Assembly: GCA_938009335.1 (NCBI GenBank)
Contig: CALLHT010000144.1
Location: 1-6,317 of the forward strand
DNA from: an uncultured Rhizobiaceae group bacterium
GTDB taxonomy: Bacteria > Pseudomonadota > Alphaproteobacteria > Rhizobiales > Rhizobiaceae
DNA length: 6,317 nt
Direction of reading: 5' to 3'
Under the pieces are notes generated by a model, which had not been told where the DNA came from, did no database searches, and was given only the letters and a program-made list of their open reading frames with translations. The position numbers were made by a program, and so were the translations under genes. Below, piece by piece: positions 1 through 5,399 of this stretch. Every line of letters starts with the position of its first letter. Positions within the stretch are counted from its first letter, which is position 1.

Positions 1-646
1 TGGCTTCGTCAAGCGCAACAGGCAAAGCGCCTGCTGAATGAGCAAGGTCCCAGATCACCAGCGCCCCCTTTTCATGCGCATGTGCTGTGATCGCTTCCAT
101 ATCGAGCATGCGCCCGGTTCGAAAATCCACATGGGTCAGCATGACAACAGCCGTGTCTTCATCAATCAGCGCGGTGATTTCTTCATCGCTTTCAGCAAGA
201 CACAGTTGATGGCCTTGACCCAGAAAGTCTCGCAGCCCTTCCGCCAGATAAAGATCAGTTGGAAAATTACCTTTCTCACTGACGATTTTCTTCCGGTCTT
301 TGTTCAGCAACAAGGCTGCACTCAGCACCTTAAACACATTAATGGAAGTAGAATCAGTGACTGTTACACACTCACGCTTTGCACCGATAATCGGTGCAAT
401 CCTCGCCCCAATGGTTTCAGGAAGATTGATCCAATCCGCATCGTTCCAACTACGAATTAGACCATCGGCCCATTCTTGATTCAACGACCTGGCAACCCGT
501 TCCGGCACAGATTTAAGCATTGGCCCGAGCGAGTTACCATCGAGATAGATAACGTTGTCAGGAAGTTGAAACCGCGAGCGGAACGACCTTAAAGGATCGG
601 AAGCATCAAGTTCTTCCGCTTTCGATTTAAGATGATTGAGCATCAT
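1..646 (-). CDS. kynU: Kynureninase, N-terminal half (cut by window edge)
   Basis: Reading the minus strand from ATG at 646 gives 215 open codons that run off the left edge. Kynureninase is a PLP enzyme that hydrolyses L-kynurenine to anthranilate and alanine in the cytoplasm, within tryptophan degradation. Visible hallmarks are YLDGNSLGP at residues 34-42, SWNDADW at 66-72, TDSTSINVFK at 97-106, the NFPTD loop at 127-131, and WDLAHSAGALPV at 199-210. By family knowledge D131, D200 and H203 match the PLP-contacting residues. The Schiff-base lysine, expected about 25 residues further on, lies outside the window, as does roughly the second half of a protein of about 410 residues. An in-frame TAG four codons upstream limits the start to the tandem ATG at 646 or 643; no strong Shine-Dalgarno is seen. 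An intrinsic terminator of the upstream VOC gene intervenes, so it probably has its own promoter, though I could not identify one. Confidence 0.95.
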   Translation of the reverse strand, partial: MMLNHLKSKAEELDASDPLRSFRSRFQLPDNVIYLDGNSLGPMLKSVPERVARSLNQEWADGLIRSWNDADWINLPETIGARIAPIIGAKRECVTVTDSTSINVFKVLSAALLLNKDRKKIVSEKGNFPTDLYLAEGLRDFLGQGHQLCLAESDEEITALIDEDTAVVMLTHVDFRTGRMLDMEAITAHAHEKGALVIWDLAHSAGALPVALDEA

Positions 647-680
647 CCAATCTGACTATCTGCAAACACAATGCTATTCA

Positions 681-715
681 AGCAAACAAAAACGCCCGGC
701 CAAAGACCGAGCGTT
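681..715 (-). terminator. Rho-independent terminator of the VOC-family gene
   Basis: On the minus strand AACGCTCGG pairs with CCGGGCGTT, a 9-bp stem with one T-G wobble and the 7-nt loop TCTTTGG. It is followed directly by TTTGTTTG. The stem occupies 691-715 and the T-rich tail lies at lower coordinates. It begins 24 bp after the stop codon of the VOC-family gene and ends before the kynU start, so it should separate the two transcripts, at least partly. Confidence 0.8.
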
Positions 716-739
716 ATATCCTGTAAACCTATTCTTCTT

Positions 740-1102
740 CTAGCTGAAATCGAAGAAACAAAGTTTGTTGCCATCCGGGTCACGTACATAGGCACCGTAA
801 AACACATCCGGAATTCTTGGACCCGGCTCACCATCATCCGTTGCGCCAAGGGAAATCGCTTTGTGATACATCGCAGCTGCACCTTCCTGAGAACCACCCG
901 GGAAGGCAATCATGGAACCATTGCCGCAACTTGCCGCTTCGCCATTATGCGGCTCACAAACAGCAACCATAGGCTGGTCTGTAGACTTGCCGATCATTGC
1001 AAGACGGCCAACATCTACCAAAACTTCAGCATCGAAGAGATCGCAGTAGAATTTTTTTGCTGCGTCCATGTTTTTGACGCCAATTGTTGTATATCCGATC
1101 AT
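740..1102 (-). CDS. VOC superfamily (glyoxalase/bleomycin-resistance fold) protein
   Basis: A complete 120-residue protein with one VOC-fold unit pair. The N-terminal module starts IGYTTIGVKNMDAAKKFY (residues 2-19) and the C-terminal module ends RDPDGNKLCFFDF (107-119), the usual strand and DPDGN turn of the fold. The function is unknown. VOC proteins include glyoxalase I, dioxygenases and antibiotic-binding proteins, and most keep a metal-binding His near the first strand and a Glu in the last. Here those places look like Thr5 or Thr6 and Cys115/Phe116, so the canonical metal site seems missing. The start is supported by AAAGGA seven bases before the ATG on the minus strand. It is followed by a good terminator, so it is probably monocistronic. 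An imperfect palindrome lies 26-47 bp upstream of the start codon, which suggests repressor control. No link to carnitine metabolism can be shown. Confidence 0.85.
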   Translation of the reverse strand: MIGYTTIGVKNMDAAKKFYCDLFDAEVLVDVGRLAMIGKSTDQPMVAVCEPHNGEAASCGNGSMIAFPGGSQEGAAAMYHKAISLGATDDGEPGPRIPDVFYGAYVRDPDGNKLCFFDFS

Positions 1103-1127
1103 GTCTAATTCCTTTGAACTAAATCTG

Positions 1128-1149
1128 TCTATCTATTGATAGGTAGATA
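1128..1149 (-). promoter_or_regulatory. Imperfect palindrome upstream of VOC gene, possible operator
   Basis: TATCTA at 1130-1135 and TAGATA at 1144-1149 form a 20-bp dyad of 6-bp half-sites around an 8-bp centre. A second, tighter dyad, CTATC-TATT-GATAG, lies at 1129-1142. The site sits just upstream of the Shine-Dalgarno of the leftward VOC gene, where a promoter and a repressor site would be expected. No clear -35/-10 pair could be assigned, and the regulator is unknown. The sequence is AT-rich, so chance symmetry is possible. Confidence 0.35.
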
Positions 1150-1226
1150 CATGACATACTCGAAGAAAAATGCAATCCATGAGTCTTGAAGAGAACCTTC
1201 ACAAAGTCGTGACCTGCGGGGGTTCG

Positions 1227-2201
1227 TTATCTGGTGAAACCATGATTTCGGGTCAATTGGGCTGCCTTACCAAAATGCTTGGTATAGGCGCGCGAAAAAG
1301 CCGACAGAGAATTGAAACCGCTGCGAATAGCGATTTCACGCATAGAAAGTGCACTATCGAGAACGAGCCGGTTCGCGGCCTTCAATCTTAAATTCAGATA
1401 AAAACGCCCTGGTGTGAGACCCATATGGCGCTTGAAGATATTCTCAAGCGTTGCGGCGGAAACACCAACCCGTTTGGCAATGGCGGCAACTGGCAAGGGC
1501 TGTTCGATCCATTTTTCCATCAAACGAACGGCATGTTCAATTCGCGGCTCTCGTTTGGCAACCTTACCAAGTGAGACGAGCGGCTGCGTTTCAGATTGCG
1601 AATGCGCGTCGTCATAAATAAAAACACTCGCAACTTCCATCGCGACCGACGGGCCATTGCGTTTGCGCACCAGTTCAAGAAATAAATCAAACGCCGGTGA
1701 AGCACCGCCGCATGTGATGCGTTTGCCATCAATGACATAGCGATCCAGTTTTACGTCAACGTCGGGAAACGCATCAGCAAACGCTTCATAGTCTTCCCAA
1801 TGCGTGGTGGCAGAATGCCCATCCAAAAGGCCAGCTCTTGCAACTACCCAACTGCCTGCCTCAATGCCCGCAATTGTTTGAAATCCTGATGCAGCTTTAC
1901 GAATTAGACTGACGTCAGATCGCGAAACATGTTTATCCTGATTAAACCCACCAATAACGACTAACAAATCACCACGTGCCGCAGCATCCAACTGCCCCAT
2001 CACGCTAAGAGGAAGGCTGCTGGTCAGATCAACCGGATTGCCACTCAGACTAACCAGTTTCCAATCATAGAGTGTTTTACCCGACACCCTATTTGCTGCG
2101 CGAAACGGTTCAATCACACTGGCTACGCACATCATGGAACTTTCCGGCAAAACAAGTATGGTGACTGAGCACGGTACATCTGTGGATTGAAAAAGCGACA
2201 T
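1227..2201 (-). CDS. cdhR: GlxA/CdhR-type transcriptional regulator (DJ-1/PfpI + AraC HTH)
   Basis: With ATG at 2201 the protein has 324 residues, normal for GlxA-family activators. Residues about 12-200 form a DJ-1/PfpI (class I glutamine amidotransferase-like) sensor domain. It starts VTILVLPESSMM and contains GIEAGSWVVARAGLLDGHSATTHWE. The Cys of true DJ-1 nucleophile elbows is replaced (GIEAGS), so this is a ligand-sensing rather than enzymatic domain. Residues about 220-324 are an AraC/XylS domain with two helix-turn-helices (LPVAAIAKRVGVSAATLENIFKR and MREIAIRSGFNSLSAFSRAY). It is divergent from the BKACE gene across 91 bp. That is the position of CdhR beside the Pseudomonas cdh genes, where it activates carnitine catabolism, so the role here is inferred from context. 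An in-frame TTG at 2261 would add 20 Lys/Asp/His-rich residues, but these are encoded by the direct-repeat operator and neither start has a good Shine-Dalgarno. I prefer the ATG. Confidence 0.85.
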   Translation of the reverse strand: MSLFQSTDVPCSVTILVLPESSMMCVASVIEPFRAANRVSGKTLYDWKLVSLSGNPVDLTSSLPLSVMGQLDAAARGDLLVVIGGFNQDKHVSRSDVSLIRKAASGFQTIAGIEAGSWVVARAGLLDGHSATTHWEDYEAFADAFPDVDVKLDRYVIDGKRITCGGASPAFDLFLELVRKRNGPSVAMEVASVFIYDDAHSQSETQPLVSLGKVAKREPRIEHAVRLMEKWIEQPLPVAAIAKRVGVSAATLENIFKRHMGLTPGRFYLNLRLKAANRLVLDSALSMREIAIRSGFNSLSAFSRAYTKHFGKAAQLTRNHGFTR

Positions 2202-2237
2202 ATGATTTTTGTCAATTAGGTGATGTTTTTTGTCAAT
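2202..2237. promoter_or_regulatory. 21-bp-spaced direct repeat, probable CdhR-type operator
   Basis: ATGATTTTTGTCAAT (2202-2216) recurs as ATGTTTTTTGTCAAT (2223-2237), 14 of 15 bases identical and offset by exactly 21 bp, two helical turns. AraC-family activators bind just such tandem half-sites with their paired helix-turn-helices. The repeat lies between the divergent regulator and BKACE genes, 55 bp before the BKACE start codon and directly against the regulator ATG. A weak -10-like GACAAT at 2257-2262 would place the right half-site over the -35 region, as in activator-dependent promoters. It could also allow autoregulation of the regulator. That this is the operator is inferred from architecture; binding is not shown. 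Confidence 0.6.
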
Positions 2238-2292
2238 CTTTTTTTCGATTTCAGAAGACAATGAGGCCTAGAATTTTGGAGGAATTTTAGAC

Positions 2293-3207
2293 ATGCCACT
2301 TGAACCAAACAGAGACGTTTTCATCACATGTGCTGTAACCGGTTCCGGCAGCACACAAGATCGTTCACCGCATGTACCCCGCTCACCAGAGCAAATCGCA
2401 AACTCTGCGATTGATGCTGCAAAAGCAGGCGCTGCAATCGTTCATTGCCATGTACGCGACCCTGAGACGGGCACACCATCGCGCAGGCTGGACCTCTACC
2501 GCGAAGTGACAGACCGCATTCGCGATGCAGAAGTTGATGTGGTGCTTAATCTTACAGCCGGCATGGGCGGCGATATTGTGTTCGGCTCAACCGAAGCTCC
2601 GTTCCCTGTGAATGAAGCAGGTACAGATATGATCGGCGCAACGGAACGCGTGGCGCATGTGGCAGAATGCTTACCCGAAATCTGTACGCTTGATTGTGGC
2701 ACCATGAACTTCGCGGAAGCCGATTACGTTATGACCAACACGCCCGGCATGCTGCGGGCTATGGGTGCAATGATGACAGAGCTTGGTGTTTGTCCGGAAA
2801 TCGAAGCCTTTGACACTGGCCACCTCTGGTTTGCCAAACAACTCGTTGAAGAAGGCACGCTCAAATCTCCTGCTCTTGTACAATTGTGCATGGGCGTGCC
2901 GTGGGGCGCGCCCGACGACATGAACACGTTCATGGCCATGGTCAATAACGTACCGCAAGACTGGAATTGGTCCGCCTTCTCTCTCGGCCGCCATCAGATG
3001 AATTATGTGGCCAATGCGGTGAACGCAGGCGGTAACGTGCGCGTTGGTTTGGAGGACAACCTCTGGCTCGGCAAAGGCGAACTGGCGACGAACGCTCAAT
3101 TGGTGGATCGTGCCGTCACGATCATCGAAGCGATGGGATCAAACGTCATGGGGCCGCAAGCGGTGAGAGAGAAACTGGGACTGGTGAAACGGGCGGCTAA
3201 ATCATAA
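2293..3207 (+). CDS. cdhC: 3-dehydrocarnitine cleavage enzyme (BKACE/DUF849 family)
   Basis: A 304-residue protein of the beta-keto acid cleavage enzyme family (Kce/DUF849), Zn-dependent TIM barrels that transfer an acyl group from a beta-keto acid to acetyl-CoA and release acetoacetate. In carnitine operons the reaction is 3-dehydrocarnitine plus acetyl-CoA to betainyl-CoA plus acetoacetate. Visible signatures are TCAVTGSG (12-19), the Zn ligands in VHCHVRDPETG (His51 and His53), LNLTAGMGGD (85-94), DCGTMNF (134-140), and Glu254 in GLEDN, the third ligand by family knowledge. Length is typical. The start is firm: GGAGGA at 2278-2283 lies nine bases before the ATG. It is the first gene of the rightward series, divergent from the CdhR-like regulator and behind the 21-bp direct repeat. 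The carnitine-specific assignment rests on its neighbours, since BKACEs act on several beta-keto acids. I see no truncation or oddity. Confidence 0.9.
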   Translation: MPLEPNRDVFITCAVTGSGSTQDRSPHVPRSPEQIANSAIDAAKAGAAIVHCHVRDPETGTPSRRLDLYREVTDRIRDAEVDVVLNLTAGMGGDIVFGSTEAPFPVNEAGTDMIGATERVAHVAECLPEICTLDCGTMNFAEADYVMTNTPGMLRAMGAMMTELGVCPEIEAFDTGHLWFAKQLVEEGTLKSPALVQLCMGVPWGAPDDMNTFMAMVNNVPQDWNWSAFSLGRHQMNYVANAVNAGGNVRVGLEDNLWLGKGELATNAQLVDRAVTIIEAMGSNVMGPQAVREKLGLVKRAAKS

Positions 3208-3210
3208 GGG

Positions 3211-3335
3211 CGTCATCCTCGGGCTTGTCCCGAGGATCTAATGGCCATATGCCACTTGAGATTTTGGTTATATGCTTGATAGACATTTTTCACAGGAAGC
3301 GTCAGTAGACCCTCCGGACAAGCCCGAGGGTGACG
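3211..3335. repeat. Palindromic intergenic repeat, copy 1 (two hairpins)
   Basis: The element starts three bases after the BKACE stop. Its left hairpin is ATCCTCGGG-CTTGT-CCCGAGGAT. Its right hairpin (3310-3330) is CCCTCCGG-ACAAG-CCCGAGGG with one mismatch. The outer ends CGTCA (3211-3215) and TGACG (3331-3335) are complementary, and about 70 bp of unremarkable sequence lies between the arms. It resembles dispersed palindromic repeats that I recall from Rhizobiales genomes. In mRNA the first hairpin could protect the 3' end of the BKACE message or attenuate transcription; it lacks a U-tract, so it is not called a terminator. Confidence 0.8.
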
Positions 3336-3345
3336 ATAGATAAAC

Positions 3346-3690
3346 ATGATCCCAGCATTCTTACGCGCACTTTATTTCTTCGGTCCTATCATGGCATTGG
3401 CAATCGTTCTCATGCCCATGCGGCGGCAGCTCGCCCTTTGGCTTTGGGGTGCAGCGGTTGCGATCGTTGCTATACACTGGGTTTCGTATTTCTCGGCACT
3501 GGAAGACAATGCCACTGAAGTCAGTACGTTTGGCATCGCCACTTGGACGCCACTGATTGTCATGACAGGCATCGCGCGACTGACTGAGAAGTCTTGGCGC
3601 GGTTGGCACTCAAATCCATTTATTTCTCAAGGGGTGGTATGTGCAATCTGCCTCGCGCCATCCATCATCGCATTTATTATGACGAGGTAA
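3346..3690 (+). CDS. Small hypothetical membrane protein
   Basis: I do not recognise this 114-residue protein. It is strongly hydrophobic, with likely membrane helices at about 8-24, 28-50, 61-78 and 92-111. A basic MRRQ turn (25-28) separates the first two, and polar, charged loops (EDNATE at 53-58, EKSWRGWHSN at 81-90) separate the rest. This helix and loop pattern makes a real gene more likely than chance. The start is weakly supported: the nearest purine-rich stretch, GAGGG of repeat copy 1, is 15 bases upstream, too far for an ideal ribosome site. It lies on the same strand inside the carnitine series, between BKACE and the dehydrogenase, flanked on both sides by copies of one palindromic repeat. 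It could help move trimethylammonium compounds, but nothing in the sequence shows this; it may simply be a passenger. Confidence 0.6.
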   Translation: MIPAFLRALYFFGPIMALAIVLMPMRRQLALWLWGAAVAIVAIHWVSYFSALEDNATEVSTFGIATWTPLIVMTGIARLTEKSWRGWHSNPFISQGVVCAICLAPSIIAFIMTR

Positions 3691-3739
3691 CGAGAATGTT
3701 GGATGTCAATCTATGCCTTTGCGGCGACCAAAACAACTT

Positions 3740-3819
3740 GTCATCCCAGTGCTTGACACTGGGATCCAGAATACAAAACACAAAATGGCTGGATCCTCGG
3801 GTCAAGCCCGAGGATGACG
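3740..3819. repeat. Palindromic intergenic repeat, copy 2 (two hairpins)
   Basis: The left hairpin is ATCCCAGTG-CTTGA-CACTGGGAT (3743-3765) and the right is ATCCTCGGG-TCAAG-CCCGAGGAT (3793-3815). The halves also pair with each other: GTCATCC with GGATGAC at the outside, and GGATCCAG (3762-3769) with CTGGATCC (3789-3796) at the inside. It therefore fits a cruciform. The hairpin stems differ from each other yet each is perfectly paired, which suggests selection for structure. The right end, reversed, nearly matches the left end of copy 1. Confidence 0.85.
3810..3814 (+). promoter_or_regulatory. lcdH ribosome binding site inside repeat hairpin stem
   Basis: GAGGA lies nine bases before the ATG at 3824 and supports that start over the in-frame ATG at 3830. 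It belongs to the 3' arm of the right hairpin of repeat copy 2 (CCCGAGGAT pairing with ATCCTCGGG), so it would be hidden if the hairpin forms in the mRNA. Confidence 0.6.
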
Positions 3820-3823
3820 AATA

Positions 3824-5266
3824 ATGGGTATGATCAAAACAGCAGCAATCATTGGTGGAGGCGTAATCGGCGGTGGATGGGCCGCACGCTTTCTACTCAA
3901 TGGCATCAACGTAAACCTATACGATCCTGACCCTGAGGCGGAACGCAAAATCAGTGAAGTACTTAGTAATGCGAGACGCTCATTGCCCGCTCTGCTGGAC
4001 AATTCTGTGCCGACCGAGGGTAAGCTCACGCATGTCTCAACCATCGAAGAAGCGGTAAAGGATGCGGACTGGATTCAGGAAAGCGTGCCGGAGCGTCTTG
4101 AGATCAAGCACAAGGTGTTTGCAGAAATTCAGACCCATGCGCGAAAAGATGCGTTGATCGGCTCATCGACTTCCGGCTTTAAGCCCTCAGAACTACAAAA
4201 AGGCGCAAGCAATCCAACACAGATTTTCGTCGCGCATCCGTTCAACCCGGTTTATCTGCTTCCGCTGATCGAACTCGTGGGTAATGCCGGCACCTGCGCC
4301 CGAGCAAAAGACGCGCTCACAAAAATCGGCATGAAACCGCTGATCGTGCGCCAGGAAATTGACGCCCATATCGCTGATCGCTTTCTTGAAGCCGTTTGGC
4401 GCGAAGCCCTTTGGCTCGTCAAAGACGGCGTTGCCACGACCGAAGAAATTGACGATGCCATCCGCTTTGGCTTCGGCCTTCGTTGGGCGCAGATGGGTCT
4501 GTTCGAAACTTATCGCGTGGCCGGTGGTGAAGCAGGCATGAAGCATTTTATGGCGCAATTCGGCCCAGCACTTGAATGGCCTTGGACCAAACTGATGGAC
4601 GTACCGGAATTTACCGATGAACTGGTGGATCTAATCGCCAATCAATCAGACGAACAATCCGGCAAATATTCGATCCGAGAATTGGAACGCATCCGCGACG
4701 ATAATCTTGTGACCATCCTCCGCGGTTTGAAAGCGCGCAACTATGGTGCTGGCGAGACACTTGTAGAACATGAAGCACGCACCAAGCCAGACCTCCCGAG
4801 CGACATCACCAAACCTCTCAACACGCTCAACCGTGTCATCCCCATCGACTGGACGGACTATAACGGTCATATGAATGAAAGCCGATATGGACAGGTTTTC
4901 TCAGATGCAGGCGATGTGGTCATGGGCATGATTGGAGCTGATCAAGCCTATATCGATTCAGGCCTTTCATACTTCACCGTTGAAAACCTGATCCAATTCC
5001 GCAATGAAACGCATCCAGGGGAAAAGATCACCGTTTATACGCAAGTCTTACAGGCAGAGGGCAAAAAGCTTCGCATGTATCACGAGATGCATCGCGCCAA
5101 TGAAGACGGCACGCCGGGCGACCTGCTCTGCACCTGCAATCAGCTTCTGGTGCATGTATCGCTTGAAACCCGCCGCTCCTGCGAGCCGGGGCCTGAAATG
5201 GCGGCAAAAATGAAAGCGCTGCACGAAGCGCAGACAAAACTGCCTAAGCCGGAAAGTATGAGATGA
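3824..5266 (+). CDS. lcdH: L-carnitine 3-dehydrogenase / betainyl-CoA thioesterase fusion
   Basis: A 480-residue two-domain enzyme. Residues 4 to about 315 form a 3-hydroxyacyl-CoA-dehydrogenase-like NAD-dependent dehydrogenase. The Rossmann motif GGGVIG is at 11-16, an acidic NAD-selecting stretch follows (NLYDPDPEAE), and VAHPFNPVYLLPLIELV carries the family catalytic His138 and Glu150. It should oxidise L-carnitine to 3-dehydrocarnitine. Residues about 335-465 form a hotdog 4HBT thioesterase, with the signature DWTDYNGHMNESRY (342-355) and active-site candidates Asp345, Asn347 and His349. It should hydrolyse betainyl-CoA to glycine betaine and CoA. Pseudomonas encodes the two activities as separate cdhA and cdhB genes; rhizobial enzymes are fused as here. 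With BKACE, this single chain covers the steps before and after cleavage. In S. meliloti the thioesterase may also act on carnitinyl-CoA, as I recall. The start at 3824 is chosen for the GAGGA nine bases upstream. No frameshift or truncation is seen. Confidence 0.93.
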   Translation: MGMIKTAAIIGGGVIGGGWAARFLLNGINVNLYDPDPEAERKISEVLSNARRSLPALLDNSVPTEGKLTHVSTIEEAVKDADWIQESVPERLEIKHKVFAEIQTHARKDALIGSSTSGFKPSELQKGASNPTQIFVAHPFNPVYLLPLIELVGNAGTCARAKDALTKIGMKPLIVRQEIDAHIADRFLEAVWREALWLVKDGVATTEEIDDAIRFGFGLRWAQMGLFETYRVAGGEAGMKHFMAQFGPALEWPWTKLMDVPEFTDELVDLIANQSDEQSGKYSIRELERIRDDNLVTILRGLKARNYGAGETLVEHEARTKPDLPSDITKPLNTLNRVIPIDWTDYNGHMNESRYGQVFSDAGDVVMGMIGADQAYIDSGLSYFTVENLIQFRNETHPGEKITVYTQVLQAEGKKLRMYHEMHRANEDGTPGDLLCTCNQLLVHVSLETRRSCEPGPEMAAKMKALHEAQTKLPKPESMR

Positions 5267-5274
5267 TGACCTTA

Positions 5275-5391
5275 CCCCCCTCTGCCCTGTCGGGCATCTC
5301 CCCCGCAAGGGGGGAGATCGTTGAAGCTAGATCTTGCTATTCTCTAATCTCCCCCCTTGCGGGGGAGATGTCGCGAAGCGACAGAGGGGGG
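5275..5391. repeat. GC-rich palindromic repeat of a second family, 117 bp
   Basis: It is a long inverted repeat. The outer CCCCCCTCTG (5275-5284) matches the reverse complement of the right end exactly. The inner 24-bp arms (5295-5318 and 5347-5370) are exact inverted copies. Each inner arm is itself a hairpin (ATCTCCCCC to GGGGGAGAT). Between outer and inner arms each side has a small unrelated self-palindrome: GCCC-TGTC-GGGC on the left and TGTCGC-GAA-GCGACA on the right. It fills nearly the whole gap between lcdH and the acyl-CoA dehydrogenase gene. I recall this repeat type from Rhizobiales genomes. In RNA it should be very stable and may stall or process the message. Confidence 0.85.
5384..5391 (+). 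promoter_or_regulatory. Ribosome binding site of acyl-CoA dehydrogenase at repeat end
   Basis: GAGGGGGG lies eight bases before the ATG at 5400. It is the 3' terminus of the 117-bp palindromic repeat and complementary to CCCCCCTC at the 5' terminus (5275-5282), so a full-length RNA hairpin would sequester it. No other ribosome site precedes this gene. Confidence 0.55.
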
Positions 5392-5399
5392 TATTAGCC

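Larger units (their letters stand above)
3696..3824 (+). other. 42-codon leader-like ORF through repeat, overlapping lcdH start
   Basis: ATG at 3696 has GAGG eight bases upstream (3684-3687). The frame stays open for 42 codons across repeat copy 2 and stops at TAA 3822-3824, sharing one base with the lcdH ATG (TAATG). The C-terminal part, WLDPRVKPEDDE, is simply the translation of the repeat, a string that recurs in spurious ORFs of such genomes, so the peptide itself is probably not functional. The position, ribosome site and stop/start overlap could still couple translation to lcdH. Confidence 0.3.

Noticed and set aside
38..460. Plus-strand 140-codon open frame over kynU
   Set aside because: It lies antisense to the kynureninase frame, which carries unmistakable family motifs; the plus-strand product shows no recognisable domain.
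671..1108. Plus-strand 145-codon open frame over the VOC gene
   Set aside because: It is antisense to the VOC reading frame with its DPDGN motif and good ribosome site, and would run through the terminator hairpin.
1187..1226. Possible terminator downstream of the regulator gene
   Set aside because: GAACC and GGTTC flank a weak TCAC/GTGA pairing, but the stem is interrupted and no T-run follows on the minus strand.
2202..2261. TTG start at 2261 for the regulator (344 residues)
   Set aside because: The extra residues are encoded by the direct-repeat operator, are of low complexity, and the family normally starts a short way before the VTILVLPESS strand; no Shine-Dalgarno precedes the TTG.
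2671..3099. Minus-strand 142-codon open frame inside the BKACE gene
   Set aside because: It is a shadow of a gene with clear Zn-ligand and substrate motifs; no domain or ribosome site supports it.
3208..3823. Palindromes read as a CRISPR array or integron att site
   Set aside because: There are only two elements, in inverted orientation, with no regular spacers, no cas genes and no integrase.
4193..4558. Minus-strand 121-codon open frame inside lcdH
   Set aside because: It is antisense to the conserved catalytic region of the dehydrogenase domain and has no independent support.
5275..5391. The GC-rich palindrome as a plain Rho-independent terminator of lcdH
   Set aside because: There is no U-tract after any stem, both arms are typical of a dispersed repeat, and a same-strand gene starts 9 bases later using its end as ribosome site.
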